Source: Syntrophobacter fumaroxidans MPOB (GTDB lineage: Bacteria; Desulfobacterota; Syntrophobacteria; Syntrophobacterales; Syntrophobacteraceae). Taken from it: a stretch of DNA of 64,000 nucleotides. Numbering within the stretch: the stretch's first letter is position 1; each line of letters begins with the position of its first letter. This document shows, piece by piece, positions 55,473 through 63,091 of the stretch. A program made the position numbers and the translations under genes. The stretch covers positions 186,001 to 250,000 of the forward strand of contig NC_008554.1 of NCBI RefSeq assembly GCF_000014965.1, in the 5' to 3' direction. The notes below the pieces were generated by a model that saw only the letters and a program-made list of their open reading frames with translations, ran no database searches and had not been told where the DNA came from.

Positions 55473-56948
55473 ATGACTTCCATGGAAATGGCCCATTTTC
55501 CCATCCTGTCGACGATTCTGCTGTCGACGGTGCTCGGTTTGCTGGTGATCCTGTTCATCCCGGCAGACCGTCCCAAACTGATCAAGCAAGTGAGCCTGGG
55601 GTTCGCGGGGCTGGGATTGGTGCTGTGCCTCTGGCTCTACCAGGCCTATGACTTGCAAAAAGGCGGCCTGCAATTCGTCGAGCGCTTCCTCTGGGTGGAA
55701 AGCCTGGGCATTTACTACTTCAACGCCGTGGACGGAATCAACCTGCCGATGTTGCTCCTGACCGCCGTGGTCCTCTTCACGGGAGTCTGGACCATGTGGG
55801 ACCTGGAACTGCGCGTCAAGGAGTTTTTCGCCCTGGTCTTTCTCCTGGTGGCCGGAGTCTACGGCGTCTTCATGTCCATGGACCTGTTCTGGATTTTCGT
55901 CTGGTATGACGTTTCGCTCTTTCCCATGTATCCCCTGATCGCCATCTGGGGGAGCACTCGCAAAGAATACGGCGCCATGAAGCTCACCCTCTACCTGCTC
56001 GCGGGCAGCGCTCTGATCCTGCCCGGCATCCTGTACCTGTGGGCGCAGGCCGGGGGAGTCACGTTCGATCTGTTCGAGCTGCAGAAAATAGGCTTCAGCC
56101 CGTTCGCGCAGAAGCTCGCCTTCATCTTCTTCTATATCGGCTTCGGAATTCTCGCCGCCGTCTGGCCGCTCCATACCTGGTCTCCGGTTGGTCACGTGGC
56201 GGCTCCCACGGCGGTGAGCATGATCCATGCCGGCGTTCTGATGAAGCTGGGAGCCTACGGGATCCTTCGGCTGGGCATGACGCTGTGTCCCGAGGGCCTC
56301 GCGTACTGGGCGGATCTCATGGCCCTGCTCGGGACGGTGGGAATCGTGTACGGTGCCTTCGTCGGCCTGGCCCAAACCGACCTCAAGTATGTCATCGGCT
56401 ATTCGAGCGTGTCGCACATGGGCATGGTCGGGCTGGGGCTTTCCACCATGACGGTCAACGGCATCAACGGAGCCGTTTTTCAGATGTTTGCCCACGGCGT
56501 GATGACGGCGCTCTTCTTCTCCGCCGTCGGCTATATCTACGATCGGACGCACACCAAGATGATCCCCGATTTGGGCGGTTTGTCCAGGACCATGCCCGTG
56601 GCTTCCGCCTTCTTTATCGTGGCGGCCTTCTCCGGCATCGGGGTTCCCTGCATGGCCAGCTTCTGGGCGGAGCTGCTGGTGTTTCTGTCCGCGGTGAAAA
56701 CCTACCCGGTCCGCGGCATACTTGCGGTGTTCGGCCTGGTGGTGAGCGCCCTGTTCATGCTCCGCGTGGTGCAAAGGACGTTCTACGGGGAAAGGAACGA
56801 GCGTTGGGCTCACATCCCGGATGTTCCGCTGTTCCTGGCCACGCCCAGGATCATCCTGGTGAGTATCATCATCTTCTTCGGGATTTTCCCCAAACTCATG
56901 CTGGACGTCATTCAGAGTGCGGTGATCCCGTTTGTCGGCAGTCTGTAG
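55473..56948 (+). CDS. nuoM: Complex I subunit NuoM
   Basis: The 491-residue antiporter-like subunit, with YDVSLFPMYPLIAIWGS, PLHTWSPVGHVAAPTAVSM and FAHGVMTALFF-type sequences. The longest frame begins inside nuoL; the first plausible start is the ATG at 55473 (MTSMEMAHFPILST), with another at 55482. No strong ribosome-binding site is visible at either. Confidence 0.94.
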   Translation: MTSMEMAHFPILSTILLSTVLGLLVILFIPADRPKLIKQVSLGFAGLGLVLCLWLYQAYDLQKGGLQFVERFLWVESLGIYYFNAVDGINLPMLLLTAVVLFTGVWTMWDLELRVKEFFALVFLLVAGVYGVFMSMDLFWIFVWYDVSLFPMYPLIAIWGSTRKEYGAMKLTLYLLAGSALILPGILYLWAQAGGVTFDLFELQKIGFSPFAQKLAFIFFYIGFGILAAVWPLHTWSPVGHVAAPTAVSMIHAGVLMKLGAYGILRLGMTLCPEGLAYWADLMALLGTVGIVYGAFVGLAQTDLKYVIGYSSVSHMGMVGLGLSTMTVNGINGAVFQMFAHGVMTALFFSAVGYIYDRTHTKMIPDLGGLSRTMPVASAFFIVAAFSGIGVPCMASFWAELLVFLSAVKTYPVRGILAVFGLVVSALFMLRVVQRTFYGERNERWAHIPDVPLFLATPRIILVSIIIFFGIFPKLMLDVIQSAVIPFVGSL

Positions 56949-56972
56949 CACTCACAAAGGGAAAAAGCGACA

Positions 56973-58394
56973 ATGATGAAATGGGTCCTTTTTATACCTG
57001 AGCTGTATTACCTGTTGATGGCGGTGGTCTTCTTCGCCTGTTCGCTGAGCAGAAGGCTGCAGTCGGGCGTCCTTTACCGATGGGCGGTCATCCTGGCCGG
57101 CGGCGGCCTCCTGGCGACAGTCCTGGCGGTCAACCAGAACGGGTTCATCTTCTTCGATTGCTACAGGGTCGACCTTTACAGCCAGCTGTTCAAGATCCTG
57201 CTGGCACTGGGTACCTTCTGGGTGATCTTTTCCTGCAGCGAGCTTCAGGGGATCGACTCGCGCTACCACGCCGAATTCTTTCTGCTGACCACGGTATGCA
57301 CGCTCGGCATGATGATGCTCGTCAGCGCCAACGAACTGCTCACGGTCTACGTCTCCATCGAACTCTCCTCCTACTCGCTCTACCTTCTTGTGCCCATGCG
57401 CAAACAGACGGAAATATACGTCGAGACGGGAATCAAGTATTTCATGATCGGCGTCACCGCGTCCGCCTTCATGCTGTTCGGCATCAGCTTCATCTTCGGC
57501 GTGGCGCATACCACCTACGTGCCCGACCTGGTGAAAACGCTTCCCTCCCTGATCAAGGAACCTGCCGCCATTATCGGGCTCGTTTTGACCCTGTGCGGTT
57601 TCTTCTTCAAACAGGCCCTCTTTCCGTTTCACAGTTGGGCGCCCGACGTCTACATGGGGGCTGCCAACCAGGTGACCACATACATCGCCACGGCTTCGAA
57701 AATGGCCGCCGCGGCCATGGTGATTCGATTCGTCAATCTGTCCGGGGGAGAGAGCCCCCTGTTCACGCAGGTCCTGGTGGGCCTGGCGGTGCTGTCGATG
57801 ACTTTCGGGAATCTGGTGGCCATTATCCAGAAGGATTTGAAACGTCTCCTGGCCTACTCCAGCATTGCGCACGCCGGGTACATGATGATCGGCATTCTGA
57901 CCATGAGCGAGCACGGCGTGGCGAGCGCGATTTACTACTCAGCAGCGTATCTGGTGATGAACTTCGCCTGCTTCATGGTGATCATGAAAGTGGCCGATGA
58001 CGGACGGAACCTGCAGATCAAGGAACTGGCGGGACTGCACAAGCGTTCCCCCCTCCTCGCAATGACCCTGATGCTTGGCTTGTTCGGCCTTGCGGGCATC
58101 CCGCCCACGGTGGGCTTCACAGGAAAATTCCTGGTGTTTGCCGCCGCCCTCCGCAAAGGTTACCTGATTCTGGTCATTATCGGGATGATCAACGCCACCA
58201 TTTCGTTGTATTATTATCTGATCGTGATCAAGGCCGCTTATCTTCTGGAACCGGAGCGGCCGTATCCGGATGTCCGGGTGGACACATGGACCCGAGCCCT
58301 GAGTTACGGGCTGATCGTCCTCATGATCTATCTGGGAGTGTTTCCCGACCAGTTCGTCGCTCTGACGGAGGCGGCGGCACGGAGTCTGCCCTAG
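56973..58394 (+). CDS. nuoN: Complex I subunit NuoN
   Basis: The 473-residue antiporter-like subunit ([20 protein letters not shown]), with [40 protein letters not shown] and [14 protein letters not shown]. Last recognised gene of the 11-subunit set; the NuoF-derived gene follows 121 bases on. Confidence 0.94.
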
Positions 58395-58515
58395 GGCGCG
58401 GGGATGCCCGACGCGGCCCCGTGAGGCGATCCTTTGGCGCGGGATTCCGTCGGCGCGGGCGTTGCGGGCTTGCGATCGGATTGATGGTGCAACCTCTAGG
58501 AGGCAGGAACAAACT

Positions 58516-59967
58516 ATGGGATTCTGGATGGACTTGATTCGAGACATCTTGCGCGAACCGTGGATACCGCGCGATCCGAAAACCCGCGCGCGGGAAGCGG
58601 CGCCGGCACCTCGGAGGGCCGCGGTTCCGGAAGCGAAACCCTTTTGCGATCCGAGATCGGTAAGGGCCTGTGTGAGCGTGTGCGTTCCCAGGGGCGAGTG
58701 TTCGTGTCACTGCAATGCGGTCCGGGATGCACTCATGGAGGAAATTGCCCGACGCCGCGTCGGCGTCGTGGTGGGAGGTGCGAAATTCGGTTGCCGAGGG
58801 AACTGCAGGAATGGCCCGTTCCTCGGATTTCCTCAACGTGACTTCTTCTACTGCAAGGTGAATCCACGGGACATTCCCGGCATAGTGAACGAAACGCTCA
58901 TCAACGGACGGATCCTTTTCCCTCTGGTTTCCGTCAATCCCGAACGCTCCTATCGGCCGGACATCATCTATGAGAGGGACTCCGGAATGTTGGTCGGAAT
59001 CGACGAGCATGTCTGCATGGTGGATGTGGCCCGCTGTTTCGCGGACATGGAGGGGGCTTCGGCCGCCAAGTCTCCGGCCGTGGCGGCCGTGATGGTCCGA
59101 ATTCAGGAGAAAGTCCGCCGAATATCGGGAGGCATCGGGACCAGGGCGGACCTCGAAGCGCTTCGGGCCATTCTCGATGAGCTGAGGCTTGAGGTCAAAG
59201 CCGATCCGACGGAGCTGGGAAGCGGGCTCCTGAGCGCCGTTTCGCATTTCCAGGATGAATTCCGCCAACACGTGGAGCAGGGCGGATGCCCGCTGGGGGT
59301 ATGTTCGAAGCTCACCGAGGAACAGGTGCTGGCGGCAACCGCCGCGACCCAGGCCGAAATGGCGAAGAAGGCGAAGCCGGAGGTTCCGAAAGCGGAGAAG
59401 AAGGGACCTGCGCCCGCCGAAGAAAGCCGCCCTGTGGAGGCACCCGGTGGGAAGCGGGAGAAAGTCCCGGCGGCGGCTCCGGCCCCCGAACCCTCGGTTC
59501 CGGCGGCGGAATCGGCCACACCTGCAGCTGCGCCCGTTCACGGCGGACCGGTGGCGGCAAGGGTCGAGGCCGCGGTGCCGGTCGCGGCCGAGCGCCCCGC
59601 GGAGGCGGAAGTCCCGGCGGTGATGCCGGTCACGACTGCCGTCGAGGAGCATGGCGCCGGGCCCGCGGAGATGCCCGAGGCCGTTCCCGAAGCAGCGGAC
59701 ACCGTGTCCGCCGCGGCGGATCTGGCGCACAGGGAATGCGTGCTGTCCGAGGAAATGCCCGAAGCTTCCGCTCAGGCCGAAGCGATGGGGATCGAGACTC
59801 CTCCTTCCTGCCAGGTACCGCCGGTGGAGGAAGCTGCGGCGATTCCCGATGTGCCGCGGGGCGAAGTCGAAAAACAGCCCCTGGCGCCGAAAAAAGAGAA
59901 GAAAAAGTCCGGCAGGAAGAAAAAAGACGCTTCTTCGAAAGGCAAGAGCTCCAAGAAGAAGAAATAG
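58516..59967 (+). CDS. NuoF-derived protein lacking the FMN/NADH domain, with long disordered tail
   Basis: A 483-residue protein starting MGFWMDLIRDILREPWI. Residues 50-135 are the thioredoxin-like [2Fe-2S] domain found in HndC-type NuoF: cysteines 52 and 56 of CVSVC, then 93 and 97 of FGCRGNCRNGPF, followed by FYCKVNPRDIPGIVNETLING. Next, GIDEHVCMVDVARCFADM (161-178) and SHFQDEFRQHVEQGGCPLGV (243-262) match the C-terminal part of NuoF. The FMN/NADH domain that should precede it is missing. The CGKCxPCR motif is replaced by AAKSPAVA. From 280 on it is Ala/Pro/Glu-rich, ending in a lysine-rich tail. The SD is AGGAGG, 12 bases upstream. It is downstream of nuoN in an operon with no nuoEFG, so a link with that complex is likely but unproven. 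Confidence 0.75.
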   Translation: MGFWMDLIRDILREPWIPRDPKTRAREAAPAPRRAAVPEAKPFCDPRSVRACVSVCVPRGECSCHCNAVRDALMEEIARRRVGVVVGGAKFGCRGNCRNGPFLGFPQRDFFYCKVNPRDIPGIVNETLINGRILFPLVSVNPERSYRPDIIYERDSGMLVGIDEHVCMVDVARCFADMEGASAAKSPAVAAVMVRIQEKVRRISGGIGTRADLEALRAILDELRLEVKADPTELGSGLLSAVSHFQDEFRQHVEQGGCPLGVCSKLTEEQVLAATAATQAEMAKKAKPEVPKAEKKGPAPAEESRPVEAPGGKREKVPAAAPAPEPSVPAAESATPAAAPVHGGPVAARVEAAVPVAAERPAEAEVPAVMPVTTAVEEHGAGPAEMPEAVPEAADTVSAAADLAHRECVLSEEMPEASAQAEAMGIETPPSCQVPPVEEAAAIPDVPRGEVEKQPLAPKKEKKKSGRKKKDASSKGKSSKKKK

Positions 59968-60001
59968 GGCGGCTGTAGGGCTTTTCATGTAACGCTGCGA
60001 G

Positions 60002-60020
60002 CCCCGCCCTTGCGGGGTTT
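60002..60020 (+). terminator. Possible Rho-independent terminator of the nuo operon
   Basis: CCCCGC, four bases, GCGGGG, then TTT. It lies 35 bases after the stop of the NuoF-derived gene. The stem is strong but the T run is only three bases. Confidence 0.4.
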
Positions 60021-60195
60021 CCACGCAATCGCGATCCTGCGGCCGTCGGGCGCGTCCGGCCGATGACGCGGGGGAGGGTGCACCCGGCGCATGGTGACAT
60101 CCTTCACGGTCACTTTGGCTTTTCCGTCATCCCCCGTGCAGTCCGATACCGAGGTGAATTCAAGATCACGCAACACCTGCCCGTCGAGAGGCGAC

Positions 60196-60280
60196 GCGGG
60201 CGGGCATAAAGCCCGCCCCCTGCTACGGACCGATGTGCCGATCAGACGTAGGAAGGGGAGGGCTTTATGCCCGCCCGCCC
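60196..60280 (+). repeat. Dispersed palindromic repeat, copy 2
   Basis: The left arm GGGCGGGC-ATAAA-GCCCGCCC (60198-60218) is itself a perfect hairpin. The right arm (60255-60276) is its reverse complement with one mismatch. The 35-base centre carries ACCGATGTGCCG, also present in copy 1 at 18676-18757 in the other orientation. This copy is the better preserved. Confidence 0.7.
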
Positions 60281-60321
60281 GATGCCGCGGACTTGAACGC
60301 AATTATCCATGAGGCTGCGTT

Positions 60322-60446
60322 TCACCCGCGAGGCATGAAAACAGACTCTTCCGGGAGTCTATTTTCTAGGTAATTGCCCGAGAGACCGGCGTCACCCGCC
60401 AAGCATGAAACCCGATGTACCCGGGAATCTATTTTTCATGTGACCT
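60322..60446. repeat. Imperfect tandem repeat, two copies, 70-base period
   Basis: Unit 1 starts TCACCCGCGAGGCATGAAA at 60322 and unit 2 TCACCCGCCAAGCATGAAA at 60392. Each continues with CCGGGA(G/A)TCTATTTT about 30 bases on and a final TAGGTAATT or CATGTGACC. The second unit overlaps the last codons and stop of the U32 gene. A shorter related piece (CTTTTCATGTAAC) is near 59980. Confidence 0.55.
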
Positions 60447-61736
60447 GGACTGAGTGCCCAGGGACGTGCGAATGACCTGCAGCGGAAACGTGGGGAAGTG
60501 GACCGGGATTCGAATCCGGGTGTTCGGGTGGGCGCATTCCAGGCGGTTGCCTCCAAGGTCCTCGAAATCGCTCAATCGAAGCGTCTCCGTGGTTCCGTCC
60601 GGAAAGAGAAAATCCAGGTCCATGCCGGGGACGAGCCTGCTCCTGACCTCGACGCACACCCGGCCGCTCATGAGGGGCGCGTCGAATTCGTCAGCGCCCG
60701 CGTCGCGAGGGTCGAGCCGGACCAGGCCGGCCAGTGTGTGCGTCTGCTCGTAGTCGGCGGTCGCGTGGATATTCCCGTCCGGTCCCGCGGAATCCCCGAA
60801 TAGAAGCCCTTTCGAATACGGGCGATGGCTTACCCGGTCCAGGTCCAGGCGCCGGCTCGCGCCGGCCCCGCGTATTTCGGGGGCGGTGCGGCAGGTGTCG
60901 AGCGCCTGGCGGTAGGCGCGCACCACGCTTGCCAGGTAGAGCGCCCCTTTCATCCGCCCTTCGATCTTGAAGGCGTCGATTCCCATTGCCGTCAAGTCCC
61001 CCAGTTCGTCGATCAGGCACAGATCCTTGGAGTTGAAAATAAAGGTTCCGGAGTCGTCTTCATGGATGGGCAGGTACTGGCCGGGTCTGTGTTCCTCGAC
61101 CAGCCGGTAGGACCAGCGACAGGGTTGCGAACACAGGCCCCGGTTGGCACTGCGGCCGGACAGAAAGGCGCTCAGCAGGCATCTCCCCGAATAGGACACG
61201 CACATGGCGCCGTGGACGAACATCTCGAGCTCAAGAGAGGTTCGCAGCCGGATTTCCGCTATTTCCTGAAAAGTCAGCTCGCGGGCAAGATTCACCCTCC
61301 TGATCCCCTGTTCCTGCCAGAACCGCGCGCTCATCGAGTTCATCGTGTTGGCCTGGGTGCTGAGGTGAACGGGTGTGCCGGGCGCGTGCCTGCGGGCCAG
61401 GACCAGAACCCCGGGGTCGCTCACGATCAGGCCGTCGACCCGGATGCCCTCGAGGTACTCGAGAAAGGGCGGCAACCGGTCGAGATCCGAGTCGCGCGCG
61501 AAGACGTTCACCGCAACGTACACTTTCCGGTTCGAGCGGTGGGCGAGAAAGACCGCTGCGGCCAGCTCCTCGTCGTGCAGATTGCGGGCATAGGCCCTGA
61601 GACTGAACGCCTTGCCTCCAAGATAGACGGCATCGGCGCCGTAGAGGAATGCAATGCGGCATTTTTCCAGGCTGCCGGCCGGAGCGAGCAACTCGGGAGG
61701 GCTCTTCGCCGACATTTTGGGAGCCGTATTCGTCAC
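60429..61736 (-). CDS. U32-family protein (TrhP/YegQ-like), probable tRNA hydroxylation
   Basis: A 435-residue member of the family once called peptidase U32. It has PPELLAPAGSLEKCRIAFLY, the cysteine block FVHGAMCVSYSGRCLLS, and SANRGLCSQPCRWSY, which match the E. coli YegQ (TrhP) group involved in 5-hydroxyuridine formation in tRNA. A GTG start at 61736 has AGAGG 8 bases upstream and gives a natural MTNTAPK start; the next ATG is 61715. The end overlaps a repeat. Divergent from dprA. Confidence 0.87.
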   Translation of the reverse strand: MTNTAPKMSAKSPPELLAPAGSLEKCRIAFLYGADAVYLGGKAFSLRAYARNLHDEELAAAVFLAHRSNRKVYVAVNVFARDSDLDRLPPFLEYLEGIRVDGLIVSDPGVLVLARRHAPGTPVHLSTQANTMNSMSARFWQEQGIRRVNLARELTFQEIAEIRLRTSLELEMFVHGAMCVSYSGRCLLSAFLSGRSANRGLCSQPCRWSYRLVEEHRPGQYLPIHEDDSGTFIFNSKDLCLIDELGDLTAMGIDAFKIEGRMKGALYLASVVRAYRQALDTCRTAPEIRGAGASRRLDLDRVSHRPYSKGLLFGDSAGPDGNIHATADYEQTHTLAGLVRLDPRDAGADEFDAPLMSGRVCVEVRSRLVPGMDLDFLFPDGTTETLRLSDFEDLGGNRLECAHPNTRIRIPVHFPTFPLQVIRTSLGTQSRSHEK

Positions 61737-61805
61737 GGGAGCGCCTCTTTTCTTGAGGATTGCATGCCGCGCGGGCATTCAAATCCGGAAAATTCCGATC
61801 ATGGT

Positions 61806-61834
61806 TTGACAATTATTCAAAGCATCTGTACTTA
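61806..61834 (+). promoter_or_regulatory. Candidate promoter of dprA-topA
   Basis: A perfect TTGACA (61806-61811) with a weak TACTTA (61829-61834) 17 bases away, about 85 bases before dprA. The region is AT-rich. Confidence 0.35.
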
Positions 61835-61919
61835 TCACTCAGTGGATAAGGGAGGCAAGAGGGTGTAGCGCGGGAAGAAATGCTTTTCGGGAGCAGCGCC
61901 CCGGAGAAGAGGGTCGGCC

Positions 61920-63080
61920 ATGGACACGCCGCATGGAGCATCTTCCGGTGAGAGTGACAGGATTGCCTGGTTGGCGTTGAGGCTCGTTCCCGACCTGGGG
62001 AATCGCTCCGTGTTGCGGCTGATCAATCGTTTCGGGTCTCCGCGGGCGGTGCTCGACGCGGAGCCGAAGGAGCTCGCAACGGTGGAGGGGCTGCGGGGAA
62101 AGGCGATTTCAGCCCTGCAAAGGAAGGAGTTTCTTCGCCATCCGGAAACCGAATGGGAGACGCTACAACGGAAAGGCGTCAAGCTTCTGGCTCTGAACGA
62201 TCCGGAGTACCCGTCCAATCTTTCGGCCATTCCCGATCCGCCTGCCGTGTTGTTCGTGCGGGGGGAGCTCCAACCGAGGGACCTGGTTGCGGTTGCCGTG
62301 GTGGGTTCGAGGGCGGCATCCCCCATGGGAATGATCTTCACGGAGAAACTGAGCGGTGAGCTTGCCCTCAATGGCGTGACGATTGTGAGCGGGTTCGCCG
62401 TCGGCATCGACAGCGCGGCCCATCGCGGGGCGATCAAGGCCGGGGGCCGCACCATCGCCGTGTTGGGGTGCGGGCTCGACATCGATTATCCATACGGGCA
62501 GGGCGGCCTGCGGGACGAGATTGCGGCGTCCGGGGCGCTCGTCACCGAATTCCCGCTGGGGACTCCTCCGGTCGCCGGGCACTTTCCCCAGCGAAATCGG
62601 ATCATCAGCGGCCTGTCACTGGGAGTGGTGGTCGTCGAAGCGGCGCATCGGAGCGGATCGCTCATCACGGCGAGGCTGGCCCTGGAGCAGGGAAGAGAGG
62701 TTTTTGCGGTTCCGGGAATGGCCCATCATTATCGGAGTGTCGGACCTCACCGGCTGCTCAGAGAGGGAGCGAAGCTGGTGGAAGGCGCCGAAGACGTATT
62801 GGAGGAGTTGCGCCCGTTGATTCGACGGAGCGCTGCACCGCCCGGCGAGCCCGATGAACGGGAAACGCCGGTATCCGGGTTGGAGCCGGACGAGCTTCAG
62901 GCTCTTCGGGAGCTGGACGGGAATCCGAGGCATATCGACGAGATTGCCCGTTCGACGCAATGGCCGGTCGGAAAAGTCATGGCCGTGTTGTCGAATCTTG
63001 AGCTCAAAGGGGTTGCGCGGCAACTGCCCGGGAAATATTTTGTTCATACTTGGAAACAGACTTGCCGAAAGAGTAAGTGA
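61920..63080 (+). CDS. dprA: DNA-processing protein DprA (Smf)
   Basis: Loads RecA on incoming single-stranded DNA during transformation; also widespread in non-competent species. The 386-residue protein has the Rossmann-fold core (VVGSRAASPMGMIFT, VSGFAVGIDSAAHRGAI, TIAVLGCGLDIDYPY) and a C-terminal winged helix (IDEIARSTQWPVGKVMAVL). The usual order dprA-topA is kept, with 11 bases between. Confidence 0.95.
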   Translation: MDTPHGASSGESDRIAWLALRLVPDLGNRSVLRLINRFGSPRAVLDAEPKELATVEGLRGKAISALQRKEFLRHPETEWETLQRKGVKLLALNDPEYPSNLSAIPDPPAVLFVRGELQPRDLVAVAVVGSRAASPMGMIFTEKLSGELALNGVTIVSGFAVGIDSAAHRGAIKAGGRTIAVLGCGLDIDYPYGQGGLRDEIAASGALVTEFPLGTPPVAGHFPQRNRIISGLSLGVVVVEAAHRSGSLITARLALEQGREVFAVPGMAHHYRSVGPHRLLREGAKLVEGAEDVLEELRPLIRRSAAPPGEPDERETPVSGLEPDELQALRELDGNPRHIDEIARSTQWPVGKVMAVLSNLELKGVARQLPGKYFVHTWKQTCRKSK

Positions 63081-63091
63081 GGATAGGTTGA

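Larger units (their letters stand above)
59968..60428. other. Repeat-rich intergenic region
   Basis: 461 bases between convergent genes. It holds a terminator-like hairpin (60002-60020), the second copy of the palindromic repeat (60196-60280) and two imperfect 70-base direct repeats (60322-60446). A minus-strand frame at 59985-60302 contains a protein-like run (KVTVKDVTMRRVH) but begins in the repeat, and I do not call it a gene. Confidence 0.45.

Noticed and set aside
59985-60302. 105-codon minus-strand frame after the NuoF-derived gene
   Set aside because: It begins within the palindromic repeat and lacks a start signal. A short stretch looks protein-like but that is not enough.
60503-60520. 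CCGGGATTCGAATCCGGG, which looks like a tRNA T-arm
   Set aside because: It lies in frame inside the U32-family gene and no acceptor, anticodon or D arm can be drawn around it.
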